DNA from: Rhopalosiphum padi
Lineage: Eukaryota > Arthropoda > Insecta > Hemiptera > Aphididae
Length of the DNA stretch: 64,000 nucleotides
Reading direction: 5' to 3'
Assembly: GCF_020882245.1 (NCBI RefSeq)
Contig: NC_083598.1
Coordinates: 38,849,858-38,913,857 of the forward strand
Below the pieces are notes generated by a model. It was not told the origin of the DNA and did no database searches. It worked only from the letters and a program-made list of their open reading frames with translations. A program made the translations under genes and the position numbers. Positions 50,085 to 63,403 of the stretch are shown here, piece by piece (position 1 is the stretch's first letter; each line of letters starts with the position of its first letter).

Positions 50085-50623
50085 ACTATATTAGTAATAT
50101 TAGCCTATTCGTTCATATTTGTATTATTTCGTAGTATATCTAGTGGGGATTCTAATTGGATTATTGTTTAGCACCCTTTGACCTATTTTTTAGCAGTTAG
50201 CGCCCTAAAAATACTTTTCTTTTAACTATTATAATTCATTATTAATCAATAGTAAAATTTTTATTTGTATTTTTAACTATATAAAAGCGCTCTTAAAAAA
50301 TTGAATTTTGAATCACAGATAAGCTATTGATTCAATGTACTATAATCTTTTTTTTTCAACTTATTGTATGAATACATTTTTTTTTATATTTATAGATTTA
50401 ATATCTAAATATTTGTAACATTGTATTATTTCTTATTACATGTAAAATAGAATGCTTGAAAATAGACAATATTTTTATAGTTTAACTACTAGAATAACAA
50501 AATAAAAAGTACTAGGTAATAAATAGGTACAAATCTATATTTATATAATATTATAATTGTGTAAGATTATATTATGACAGTGGAATTTGGGACTTTAGTA
50601 TTTATATATTGCAACTTGTAAGC
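50085..50623. other. AT-rich spacer
   Basis: No gene is supported. GCACCCTTTGACC and GCGCCCTAAAA (50171-50213) resemble decayed repeat ends but have no partner. Confidence 0.5.
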
Positions 50624-51637
50624 TTAGGTATAAGTATTGCATTCTTGTATTTTAACACATTCTTTCTTCATCAGAACAAACTGAAATGGAGATTTATGTC
50701 TTACGCTTCTACGCCACAATATTTGCCAAGTATATACTGTGAAGCAATATTGACATACATTTTTCCCTGTATTAACGAATTTTGAAAAGTATTTCGGCAC
50801 GTGTTTTACCTTGAACAATTGAATCTATATACTGCTGTCACTCTTAAATGTGAAGGGGGTTGGCTACTAATAAACACCTAGTTAATTTTCTTGTTATTTA
50901 TTTCATTTTTATATTTTATGTTATAACCTAAGTGCGGTATTTAAAATCTCCAGATCTTTTGAGTTTAGTTTCCAAACCTTGAAAAAGTGCTTATGTGTTA
51001 TCTTATTTTATGGTTAAAATGGTAAATATTAGATTGCAATGGTGAGCCATTCTAATAAAACAAACTTAACATCAATACATCATAACTAGAAGAAATTTCA
51101 ACGATTTCATTAGGAAGTGGAATTAATATTTCAAGGCCAAAGTGTTTTTACTTGAAAATTTACGAGTCAAAAAAGATTTAAATCCAGTTTTATTCACGAT
51201 CCACTTCAAAGTAATTCTTTATTCAGATCTATTCTTCTAGGAATCTCAATTAGTTCTCTGTTTAGTTACGTAGTTTCGATGAGCTTATCAACATATATTT
51301 GACACCAATTGAACGGCCGTAAACATTATTTAGGCGTAGTAAAATGTTTTTTAGTAGCAAATAATTATGTTGAGCATCAATTAACGTTGTAGTTTGAATT
51401 TTTGATTCAAATTATAGTCGGCGAATGGAGAGAATTAGTGGTATAGGTAGTAGTTTCATAATTGTCCTATAAATCAATTTTGCTCAAACGCAATGAATCG
51501 AGTAGCGTGGTATAATAATGTTCACGTTCTTGATACGCCTTAGTGACTGATTGTACTGCCAAATATAAATATTCGTTGATAAGAAGACACTTTGACTGCA
51601 TAATTTTCGAAAAGAAACTTAAAAATTTACAATTCAT
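50624..51637 (-). pseudogene. Decayed coding-like tract, family not recognised
   Basis: ATG at 51637 on the minus strand opens 56 codons to TAG at 51467, containing LAVQSVTKAYQEREHYYTTL followed by LDSLRLSKIDL. Past the stop the same frame continues with DNYETTTYTTNSLHSPTII, then RPFNWCQIYVDKLIETT, then LNRELIEIPRRIDLNKELL, interrupted by TAA, TAG and TGA. Around 51000-51150 another frame reads FGLEILIPLPNEIVEISSSY. A 64-codon open stretch lies at 50818-50624 (GKNVCQYCFTVYTWQILWRR). The frame persistence and charged composition suggest an eroded gene or transposon ORF; the family is not known to me. Confidence 0.4.
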
Positions 51638-53445
51638 CCATCATAGCACTTATAATACTTTTTATTTTATTTTATTTTTTTTGTGAAACAATTGATATAA
51701 AAACTTAAGATATAACTTAAGATATTTAAGAGTTTAAATTTAAAAAATATCTATTCGCGAGAATTTATAAAACCAGTGTTAGATATTTATATTTTATGTA
51801 CAATATATTATTATTTTTCTGTAAGTTATCTATATGAAATATTATATCAAATGAAACCATTTCATTTCACGACAGTTATAATATGAACCTACAATCTACA
51901 TAATATATAATATATGTATATTGTATATGTATTAAATGTGAAAATATTTCTACTTGTACCCACCACGCTGTCGTCGTATTTAAACTTTCTTTCTATTCAC
52001 GTGACACGCTGTAAATTGTATATTTTAATATTATGTTAAAAAAATATACATATTTACGTATGATATAAATGTAATTTTGCGTACGTCTATAAAAATATAT
52101 ATTATATTATGTAGGCATACTCGCATTATCATTTTTATAACTATCCCTTTTTTTCACGCACCCACACTCCTCTCAAAGCCATTACTGCTTTCTTTATAAA
52201 TCGTAAGTTTGCAGCGGACTTGACTTTTGAACAAAAATAATAAATAAACAAACTATAAACACAGCGACGGCGGCTTCACGTACTAGCGAATGTGTTTTGT
52301 TTAACCGGATTTTGTGTGTAAACGTTGTTGACACACTTTACATACACACAAATACGTCATTATAATACACAGTAGTTGCACGTGCCATCGTCGGTTATAA
52401 TTGCACTTTACAATCGTTGACCGTATTGTCGACGACGAGTGGCGCTTGTCCGTTGTTAAGCTTTCCAAGTGGTCGCGTAGTCGTTTCTTATACACCGATA
52501 GTGTGAGGAATATTCATACAACTCCGCCGGTCATTATAATATAATATGCGTAGATAAGAGAATGAATAAAAATCGAAAGCTGACGACAGAAAATAAAAAA
52601 ACAGAGTATATATACATAGCATTAAATACGTTGTATACACATTGTATTCAACGACTCAATGATCATCGCGGGTTTAAACGAATATATCGTGACATGTTTT
52701 GGCTTGTGTATAATAAATATTTACCTATTATATATTATTGTGTCCCCAAAAGATGAATAGTTTTCAAAGGATTTATTTTATTTTTCGAGGAAAAAATAGC
52801 CTGTGATTGTTATTTATATTGTCAGAAATTCAAACAGCGTAGACATGCTCGACACAGGTGGTTAGTAGAAATACATTTGTAGGTACTAGGTAGACAGGTA
52901 GTACCTACATAATATATTACTACATATTATATTCACTACCCGCGATTAACCTATAGACAATTGCGTATGTTATTTGTTTCAAATTGCAAGAAATTAACAA
53001 TAATGTTAAGTCTATTAATATTATCCTCGTGTTATTTAATAATATAGAGATTTTAATAGTTGTGTATTATTGTGGTATGGAAATGAAACTAAAGCATTTT
53101 CACGTGCACTTATATAATCAAGAACAGAAAAATGAAAACTGAGCATTCTGCCATTTCACCTAAATATAATTAGTATTGTTGTATGTAGATAATACTGTAC
53201 ATTATATAGTAATTATATAATAAGAACTAAGTAAATACAATGTATGTTCTACACCTGTTGAGTATAATATCTATAATTTCTACAGATTATATATATAATT
53301 ATATATACGTAGGTAGGTATTATACGTGAAAAAATTATTGACAATACTACACTAGATAATACATAAATGCCCTAATGAGATGACCATATAGTATGTATTA
53401 TCATTGGTTATCTTATCTGAAAAGTAGAAAAGATAATGAGAGAGG
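51638..53445. other. AT-rich non-coding DNA with a small CpG-richer patch
   Basis: The patch at 52250-52520 has more CG dinucleotides and a 64-codon minus-strand ORF (52301-52495) with Arg/His/Ser-rich residues but no domain. A (TTTTA)n run lies near 51661-51684. Nothing is called as a gene. Confidence 0.5.
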
Positions 53446-55873
53446 GTGTGTGTTTGCAGTGATGTGTATGAGACAATAAAGAGAAAGAGAAAAAAAAAGA
53501 GAGAGAGAGTTGTAGTTGGAAACGATATAAAGACAATCGTTAAAAATATCTACGCCCGACGATGCACAACGACTTGTGCAGTGTGCGATTTGCATAATAT
53601 TATATACACCAGGCATAGATTATATATATTATACCTCCCACAAACGAGTCATGTATTTAGGACAGTAAATGAGATCGAATGGGTATCATATTCATATATA
53701 TATATAATTACCGTAGTAAAAGCTGATAAGAAAGTATAAGGTATGATTTGTGATTGAGAAATTATAATCTTTTTAAATATGTTCGTGAGCTTTATTAACA
53801 TGTGAGTGGTGTGTCGTGTGCGTATATAATATACATGTACATGAAAGTTATAACATATAGGTACACACAACATACACGTTTAATACAATTAGAATGCAGT
53901 TCGGATTCGAAAGCAAATGCTTTTTTTTAATTTTATAGAGATACCTAATTCACGTACAGGAATATATTATGTTTTTATTTAAATAGAATAAACTTTATAT
54001 TTGCTATTAATTATTTTTTAATATTTTGTGTTAAATTATCAATTCATCACAATTGTTACAAATTTACGGTAAAAAAATGATAAGAGGTTGCGAAAACGAC
54101 ATATTATCGATAATATTATGCTTAAAATAATATTGGTAGGTACTAGAAAGTAAATCCACCTAAAAGTGACACGTATCATTGTCACACTGATAACTTCGAT
54201 GGATGTCGAAAGGACATAATGTTAATATTTCGAATGTTTATTTTTAAAACAGTAGATTTTTCAAATTATATGGTTGTCTATTTTTGTTTTACTACTCATG
54301 ATAATTATTATGGTGAAAACATAATGGCAATATTAAACATTTTTTAATAAACTATTTTATTTTATAAATTAATTAATATTTATTTTTATTTTTATTAAGT
54401 ACATTTAAAGTGCTATTTTTATTAGTTATATTCTCATATATTGTCCTTAAACACTTGTTATAACTTCACGAATTTGCAAAAGAAAATATAATAAATATAA
54501 ATAACACGAAACAAATTATTCTAAGCAAGCTATAGCTATAGTTCCGCCATGTCGTTGTATATATTTATATAACTTAAGAAACAAAATAACTTAAAATTAT
54601 GTGCAATAAATAATAATACATATTTATTAAAACGAATATTCTAATTTTTTTGAATAGCGTACCTATCTACTCTCGTATATACATAAACACTTCAAACTTT
54701 TTGAAATTTAGTTTTTTGGATAAAAATAAATATAATGAGACACAATGGTATACTTATTATATTATACATAATATATTCAGTTATATTATAACATATTGCA
54801 ATTTACAGCAACGGTAAACTTTACTATACTTTTTCTCTTAGAAACTATTGAATGGTATTAATAATGACTTATAAAGTCATACTTCTGAAACTTCTCAAGT
54901 TTTTTTTGTATTGGTACAATACATTTTCAACGATAATAAACATAAAGGTTTATTATTATTATTTATTATAAGTAATAGTTTGAGTCATTTTCCACAGTAT
55001 CCATCTCGTTGGAAACAATTAGTATTTTTATTTTTTTAGTTGCAATTTTGTCAAACAAATATAATATTAAGTAATTTAATCACTAAGAGATTCATTTATG
55101 TCAATAGTTACAAAAAAAAAGCTTTCTTCGTTAGATTAATATTGATATCAAAATTTAATTACACAATTAATAACGATTAATAATCAACATTATTATAGAT
55201 TAATTATACATGTTTTATGTACAGTTTATTCTATATTTGAGTAATTCATGACGTTTCTAGTAATAATTGCAACGTTAATCTTTATTATTGTTTATAAAGT
55301 CATAAGTTAGCAATAATAATATATTATGTATCCAACTCAATTCAACACACTCAGGAAATTATCTACCTAAAACTTCGTAAATGTTTATACATATTATTAA
55401 TTTTAATTTTAAACTTTTTTCACAATACAAGCAGTTATTAAAATTAAAAAACCACGTATTCTACCCCCAGCAAACACTATACATTTACGAAAATACTTGT
55501 AGTATAGACCGAATATTAATTATTTCCGCATTATGATTATATATATATATATTATTATTATAATATTTCCGTAGTTTGCAAGGTTATTGTAGTAGAGCTG
55601 TATACATATTATACTGCAGCAAATCGAGTCATTGCACTCGGCGCGATTATAGTGAATGATAATATGCGCTGATTTTTATTGAATAAATTGCATAAATCAT
55701 ACTTTATAATGATAAATATATTATAGTCTTTAAAGTTTATAATTTATACGGACTACAAGTAAAACTATCTATTCTAATATGTATAAATGGACACCAAACA
55801 AAAAATTCATACTCTATATCTATTTGATGTACGATATGTGTACAGTAATATACCTACAACTTGTCTATGCACA
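53446..55873. other. AT-rich non-coding DNA
   Basis: A purine-rich GAGAAAGAGA-(A)9-GAGAGAGAG tract lies near 53479-53509. ORFs at 53446-53739 and 53649-53873 read through repeat sequence and are not supported. The rest is plain AT-rich DNA. Confidence 0.55.
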
Positions 55874-55920
55874 TAGGCGTGCGCACGGGGGGTTCCGGGT
55901 GTACCTGGGTACCCCCCAAC
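55874..55920. mobile_element. Probable transposon terminus, unpaired
   Basis: AGGCGTGCGCACGGGGGG, followed by GGGTGTACCTGGGTACCCCCC, is a GC-rich island in AT-rich sequence and resembles the GC-rich termini of the 8564 and 3940 elements. No matching inverted end was found in the next few hundred bases, so it is a partial copy or a solo end. Confidence 0.35.
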
Positions 55921-58900
55921 ATGAAATTTAAGTCCTATAGAATATATATGAGTCCGTATCTTAACTAATGTTACTAGAATAAAAACGGTATTTTTTCTAA
56001 AAAATATGGTAAAAAAAATTATGTTTCAGACTAAAAACAAAATATTCAAAAATTTATCTTCATTTAAAAATATCTAAACTAACGACTTTTGTATGCCCGC
56101 TCAACCCTGACGATCGTATAATATATTAATATGCTACACCATCGAATTGTCATTAATACCTACATCTGAACTAGTGGCCTCATTCTATAATAGGTCGTAG
56201 AATCTATATTGTGTAGTAGGAACAAATTAAAAGTGCAACTTACTAAAATAATCATATAATATTATTCTACTGTCATGTATGTTATCGCCGATAAAATAAT
56301 TTGAATATAATAATAAATAATATATACTTCGAATTATGTGACATAAGTTTAAAGCTTTTCAATTCCGACAGTCTTGTAATTTCAATTCATTAATATCGTT
56401 GTAGCTGTTATAAGTAGCAAAATAATACAAAATAATGAGTACTTATTATTCTTAATAATTTTCTCAATTAGTTATTACTTATTATTACCCATAATTAGAT
56501 AGTATCAGACATTAATAAGTAATAACTTTCTAATTTGGGTAATAGAAAAAGCTCATGTAGGTACATAATAATAACAATATATGCAAGTGCATTATTTTGG
56601 TATAATCCGTCTGTTTCGGAAGTCACTGTCTATGAAAAAAGCTCGGGATTCTCATAAATAATCAAAAATAATTAATTTTTACAAATTATTTTGTTCTATC
56701 ATTATATATTATTAATACGAATAATAAACAAGAATACCTAATAATGAATTTTTTCTTTTATTTGTCTAATTCAATTATCCATCACTCTTTTGGTCCCGTT
56801 TAAGACGGTTAATCTAGGTTTTACTGTAATATAAATACAATAATTATAAATTATAATTAATAATATGAATAATAACGGTGGTGATTTCATAACTTTTTAT
56901 GAAATAAATATTTTAACCAATCTAAGTACGTATCTAATCCCATATACACATTATAATATTAATTATTTGGAAAATACTTAGTATCTATACTTATTAAGTT
57001 ATTGATACATATCTGAGGGTGGGGGTCAGCTTAGGCTTTAATTTTATTGACCGCGCTTTTTTATGAACTATTGTCCGTTATTTATCTATTATATTTCAAA
57101 AATATTACCTACTTAGTACTTATAATATAGTCACATGTTATTTTATTTACATACCGATTTATGTGCGATTTATACGACCCTATAGGCCACACATAGAAGC
57201 AAACGCAACAATGATAAATAATTATTTAATTATTACTATATGATTAACAATAATTATGTCTTATCAAAAATGATAGAATAAGGTCTCTAGTCTCTACACC
57301 ATATATAATTATTATACACGTTTAAAACAAAATATCATACTCTGTTCGTATTACCTATTTGCATGATCATAATATTTGTATATACTATGTCTTAATGTAT
57401 CGTCCCTGTACATTTTTTTTTTTTTGAAAGGTGTGACGTTTATGAAAAATTTTTTTAATATAGGTATCTTATTCAAATATTCACATTTTTAACGATGAAT
57501 AAATAATATAATGTAAACTTTTTCTGATTTCAAATGAGAATTATTATTCGTGATAAAAAATATGATATTATATTATATAATAAATAATAATGTACCTACC
57601 TAATATTATTTTTCAGTATATAAAATATAATATTTTGTATTAATTGTATACTAGTTTACCTACATCAGGTATATATTAATATAAGTATATTATTATATCG
57701 TTTGAGAGCTTGCCGCATAACACATCATACATATTTATTTGCTACTAGTGCACACTGTAAAAACACAATTTCGTAATTTCCATGCAAGTAGGTACCTAGT
57801 TGTTTTTTTCGATGAAAAAGTTCTATTATTAATTTTAATTTCATGCCAATTTTATTTTGGCGACAGAACTTGTCTACATTGTCTGAGTTTAACACATCAC
57901 TTAAACATGCAAATACATGTTTTCTAAACAGAAAACCAATTAACTACTATTTTTTTCGGAACAAATTATTTCTGTTTTAAAAATGAGCGTGGGCACAATA
58001 ACGACAACGACTTTTATGGTTTTTAGTAAAATGTTAATTAATCTTGTTATATTTTATAGAAAATAAATATTTTGTCATCATTACGTGCACTAAATTATAA
58101 TATTATATTCTGTTACAGTGGCATTGACATTTTGACAAAATACCTCACCTAAAGTAATAGGTAGATAGTTTTATAATTACATAGATGCATACCTACAACG
58201 TACAATTATGTAAGTTTATTGTATGCGTGCGATTTATTAAAAGACTATAATAGATGACTTGAAGTAAATAAATTAAGCGATAGTGACTGTTTTATTACAG
58301 ATTTTTTAGCCCCTCAAAAATCTTTCGAAACTACACCGCAAAAAGACATCCGACCTCCACCACTGTACTAACACTGCACCTACTATTATTATTATTATCA
58401 TTATTTTATATATATACTATTACATTAAATCGATATTATAATAAAGTATTTACTGTCCAACCTATAGGTATGTACTCGATTAACGGATTTTTAGTATCAG
58501 TGGTCGATGCAAAATGCTACGTAGTGAGTTATTCACATAATATTATAATATATAGATATATTGCACATAAACCGATAAACAAAAAAAACGCTTTGATAAA
58601 CGTATAATAATGATAACATGATAAAATGAGAAGGAAGTTTATGGTCTGCAGCGTAATCAATCAAATTTTATACCTGTGAACTGACATATTTAATTCATAT
58701 CCTCCCCGTGGCGGTTTATAGACACATAAATACGGTAGACACACGGACTGCGATTGGCGCAGATACACCACACGATAACGCTATAAATATGTTTATTCTA
58801 CGTAATCCTTAACTACATATTTTATACTGTATAATTATTACTGTCGACTATAAGCTGAGATCTTAAATAGAATAGTGTTCATCAAACAATATAAAATAAT

Positions 58901-59279
58901 ATAGATGTATACGATGTAGGTGCATAAATGTGCGTTTAAAACGTCCGTGCGGTAGGTACCTAATATGAGTATAATAAATTCAATCCTGTGGTGATTGAGT
59001 GATTCTGATGACGGCGATCATTCATTATTCCTACGAATAATTAATAAAGCACGCGATTCTAATGTAATACATCACCAATATTTGTTAACCCTTATATAAA
59101 TTGTCTGTAAAATCGGTATGTCAAATTATCATTTTAAAATGGTGACCTATATATTATATTATTATATTTATAGTTTATTCGCCGATCGGCAAACTGTTTT
59201 TATGCTATAGTGTGGGTTGACCAGCACTTATATATGACCATGTCACGAGAGCCTACAACGAAGGTGGTTAACTCAATAG
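55921..59279. other. AT-rich non-coding DNA
   Basis: No gene or paired element is visible. The 62-codon ORF at 57739-57927 starts at a non-ATG codon and has no domain. GAGGGTGGGGGTCAGC near 57013 is an isolated G-rich string. Confidence 0.55.
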
Positions 59280-59421
59280 CCAATACCATCTCATCCGGTC
59301 GAATCGCGTGATCGCAGCTCAATAACAGTTGCTGTAGCTAAAGCATCGTACTCAGATACTCTCATAAATTACTACACATACACGTACTCGCAAGCCACGG
59401 CCGACTATTTTATATTGTATT

Positions 59422-59610
59422 TTATTTTACGATAAAGGATAAACCGCCGTTATAATAACGCACGGTTTGGACGGGAAAAAAATATCCCCCGCACAAGTAG
59501 GCCGCAATCGCAATCGTGTATAAGAAAAAAAGTGTAAAAACTGCCAATGGAAGCGCGATCGGTAGGCACGTGGCGGCCGGAGCCATAATGAGCGTCGTCG
59601 AAGGGACCAT
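59422..59610 (-). CDS. Candidate 62-residue single-pass membrane microprotein
   Basis: ATG at 59610 (minus strand, purine at +4) to TAA at 59422. Residues 1-15 are small and polar to neutral (MVPSTTLIMAPAATC); residues about 16-41 form one hydrophobic segment (LPLAVFTLFFLYTIAIAAYL); a short tail VQTVRYYNGGLSFIVK follows. Third codon positions are GC-rich early on, unlike flanking noise. AATAAA overlaps the stop and could be a polyadenylation signal. A 5' UTR intron is possible between GTACCT near 59680 and an AG just upstream of the ATG (about 67 bp). The LFFLY core resembles SERCA-binding micropeptides such as sarcolamban, a weak comparison from memory. The plus strand is also open here. Confidence 0.35.
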   Translation of the reverse strand: MVPSTTLIMAPAATCLPIALPLAVFTLFFLYTIAIAAYLCGGYFFPVQTVRYYNGGLSFIVK

Positions 59611-60260
59611 AGTGACTGGATTTTGTAATGGTGTATGGATAAGGTTTAAGCACACACACAATGTATTATTATATATAGGTACTTGCGAACGACAGACGAT
59701 AGCCGGTGTGCCGTTCTGCAGGTGTCACGTTGCCCGCACATCGACGTACGTCGAGACGTCTGTCTCTGTTCTGTCCGTGTGTATAATGTGTGTGTGTCTC
59801 TCTCTTTCTCTCTGTCATTCTCAGCACATCTCGAATAGGTCGTACGTACTACGTATTATTATAATATTACAGTGTACTACATAATCGGTCCGGCAAAGTG
59901 GAAATTGATCAACCGCATCCCGAGTACGTTTATTATAATATTATTATTGTCAGCTGCAGATCTTGTCGTTATACGCATATCACACGATCTGTGCTAAATA
60001 AACGTATACATTATTGCGTTATGCAAATTGAAACTTCTGCGTAGGCGTGAACCGACATTTAACTAGCACAACTCTATAATGGTGTACAGCAGATATCGAT
60101 ACGAATTCGTTAGAACGCGACAAACAAAATTTATTTTTATGACCACACACTGCGATATTTGTGTAAATATATAACATTACACAGTATTGGTTTTTTGCAA
60201 GTTTGAAATAACTATAATACTGGTACTACACTAACATATATGCGTAATACCATACCGTAT
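59611..60260. other. CpG-richer flank of the membrane-protein ORF
   Basis: From 59680 to 59850 CG dinucleotides are frequent (CGACGTACGTCGAGACGTC near 59742) and a TCTCTCTCTTTCTCTCTG pyrimidine tract follows. If the ORF at 59422-59610 is real, this would be its promoter and 5' UTR side. From 59890 the sequence returns to AT-rich. Confidence 0.3.
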
Positions 60261-60268
60261 AAATATAA

Positions 60269-60289
60269 ATATATATATATATATATATA
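60269..60289. repeat. Microsatellite (AT)n
   Basis: About ten AT units. Confidence 0.9.
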
Positions 60290-61913
60290 AAGTTTACAAC
60301 TTTGAAAAAAAATACACAATACTAAAAATGTATATTATACACAAATTCTCTGTAACCAAATCAACGTTTGTTAAGTTTCGGCATACCATAACAAGTGTGT
60401 GCATCATGTATATATAAAAAAAAAAACCAGAATTTGACACGTGGCATAAATGCTCTGTGATTTAATTACAGTAAACTTTTATAGTTGAATTTGTGTCACG
60501 AATCATGATCTCAATTATCGTCGAAATGATATAGTCATTATAATATATAATATCATTATATTGCTTAGCTGTGTGAGAACGACGGCTGTGGTTTGCGACA
60601 GATCTAAAAGAGAGAGAGAAATAATCATAATTGTAAAATGTGTGTACCTAATCGAAGTTGACGGTTTCAAATACATTAATTCTGCACTGCAGCATTATTC
60701 AAGCAAACGTCACACCAACGACATTTTGTTATCTTTGATTGTCTGACACGTGGAATACGGATAACAATGAGTTAAATCTGTCAAAACGCAAAACTGATTT
60801 TTAGAGACTTAAAGCTAATAACAGATAATTTACACATAAATAAAAACAGTATTTTTGAAATCATCTTATAACGATTTTTTTTCTAAAATTGTACCTACTT
60901 ATTAATATAATATTAGGTGCCTTAATTCTATAAAAGTAATATTTTAATCATTTATGACATAATTCTACAAAAAATACTTAATTATACAGTCAAGTCCTAT
61001 ATTAGTTGTGACCATGTTATTGCTAAATCTGAGTCTATATATCTGGTGCGAATTAGTTGAATATATATAGAATTAAGTCGACCGCTTAGTGTACAATGTA
61101 TAATATTATAATACGACCCGCGTGTATCGTTCATGAAACAAAATAAAAATATTCAGTTACATATAGCTATGCAGGTTATTATAACCTCGATCCTCGGGCA
61201 GCAGTGAACACAATAACATCGTTTGTTTAGCAGAGCGGCGCGTTTTCGAATTTTCGAAGGGCATCCGTCGCAGCCGTTGTCATCTATACACCGTATAATG
61301 TATATCGTACGCACATAATATATATATATATACATACAAAAGTGTCGGGGAAATATTCACGATGACGTCATTACGCTCGGACGACAGCCCCCGATGATCG
61401 AATATAATATTCCACAAAACATCACTCGAGTTGATTTATTACACTACGCCGCCCTGCGTCGCGCTTCGTCGTCACCACGGTAATCGTGTATCGTATCATT
61501 ATATAAATGTTTAAACGCACCGCCCGAGTGTGTACTTAAAGATAAAGGATATAGGGATTAGGATATAGGAGTCGGCGTATTATATGCACATAAAACGATA
61601 TGATGTGTGCTTAAAATTTCAAGGGTGAAAAAAGCTCAACTATTTGTTTCACAAAAATATGCATAATATTTTCGTAGAAAATTCAATCGAACGCCGTATA
61701 GACCCAGGTGGTTTGAATTTTTTTTTTTAATCGTTAAAACACCCCCGATTACTAAATTACTTTGTGACGTCTCGAGACGTTCGGCCATATTTCAAATAGT
61801 GACAAAAACCAGCAGGACACACACACACACACACACAGACATACACACGCAGACTGTAAAGCGCGATTCCTATTATATAGCGGCGATATAATATATATTA
61901 TATTATCATCATC
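60290..61913. other. Mixed-composition non-coding DNA
   Basis: AT-rich to about 61150, then CpG-richer (61200-61520). A 60-codon minus-strand ORF (61153-61335) has nine cysteines, including CDGCPSKIRKRAALLNKRCY, but its ATG lies in a TA repeat, so it is not called. A plus-strand 61-codon frame at 60561-60746 has no ATG at its start. An (AC)n tract occupies 61816-61837. Confidence 0.4.
61816..61837. repeat. Microsatellite (AC)n
   Basis: About eleven AC units. Confidence 0.92.
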
Positions 61914-62144
61914 ATGTGTGCGTATGTGTATTTTATTGCAAACATGTGTGTCGAGTGTCGCATGAGAAAACCCGATAGTGCATGGGTGGCAGAGTTCGGC
62001 AGACCTTGTAAAACTAATGATCTGAATTATATAATAACGCATATTATACTCGGGGTACTGAATTGTAGTCTGAAAAAAAAACACGCCTCGTGCGGAGATA
62101 ACATTTCTGCCATGACCCTGCAGTGTGTTGAGGGGTATAAATAA
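61914..62144 (+). other. 76-codon cysteine-containing ORF, weak candidate
   Basis: ATG at 61914 to TAA at 62144. Seven cysteines are spread along the peptide (MCAYVYFIANMCVEC at the start, CGDNISAMTLQCVEGYK at the end). There is no clear signal peptide, although the first 11 residues are moderately hydrophobic. No family is recognised. It begins next to repeats and may be chance. Confidence 0.22.
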
Positions 62145-63403
62145 ATACGTTTCTCTACGCTTACAGAATTTCTGGGAGTATTATTATTATTATCGTAAAT
62201 TAGAAACCGACAATAAACGATATCTCAAACAGAGCTATTGCTGTAATGCATTCTAATAAGGGTCATGTACTCATGTGTGCTGATTGCTGACGAAGGTGGT
62301 TTTTTCAATATTTTTCGCAGCGGTCATCGTCGGTGATCTTTATTTGATAATTACTCGCACTCAAGAAACTATACCGAGAAAACAACCTTTCCGCTGGTTG
62401 AATGAATTCAATTTCCGATCGATAATTAACTTATATACCTATATATAGTATATATATATATATATATTATATATATTATACGTACACAATATATAGATGG
62501 CGAGTCTATACAATATTCTTGGAGTATTATTTCTATGCACCTGAGAAAAAAAGAAGAACAGAAAAATAGAATTATTAGACCAATAAATAATAATTTTAAA
62601 TTGGTGTACAATTCTCAGCACGCGTTTTAAAAGTATAAAATAATTAACACTAACTCTGTGGTGTACTACGCGACTTGTATGCGGTGTATCTAGTTTACTT
62701 GTATATATAATACGTATATATGTACAATAGATTCAGTGATTTATTACTAAAAATATTTCTTTTTTCCTTGATATCCTTTTTTACGTAGGTAATAACGATA
62801 AAATCTAAAAACGTTATCACAGTAAACATAGTAAAAAAAAAATGATTTTTCTCTTCTTTTGAAATTAGTATTTTTTTTCTGAAGCCTTCTACAATTGAAA
62901 TGAAACTAATGAAAGTATAATTATGTACTTGAACAAGATATCTTTTGAATATTTCTTGAAGTACTTATAAAAAATTTAAAAAAAATCATGAAAATTGTAT
63001 CTTATATTAGTCATTACCTACTTATTATTTTTATACATTATTCAAATTGAGTGAATTTAAATTATGTGATGCTAATGCTAAAAATATACTTTTAAATGCT
63101 ACACACATTATTATTTAAAAGAGTATGATATAAAAAATTAACTTACGATGATGGATATTTTTTAAATTAATAAAAAATAATAGTTGGTAGTTATCGAATT
63201 TATGAATTCTTAAAAAACATGTTGAGAATCACATGTTATTTACTAAGTAGGTTTCGTCTGAGATTGAAAATTGCAAATGATATTCTTTTGTTAAATATCT
63301 CATGTTTTTTAATACATATTTTGACAAAAATATAAGAACATAAATCAACATATTTTGACTTTTTTATTACATAAAAAACTAAGCTTTAATAATAAGTAAG
63401 AGG
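62145..63403. other. AT-rich non-coding DNA
   Basis: A (TA)n tract occupies 62449-62480 and underlies the two minus-strand ORFs there. Nothing else is supported. Confidence 0.55.

Noticed and set aside
61153..61335. Cysteine-rich 60-codon ORF resembling a secreted peptide
   Set aside because: The ATG lies in a TA repeat, the first residues are repeat-derived, and there is no signal peptide or regular cysteine framework.
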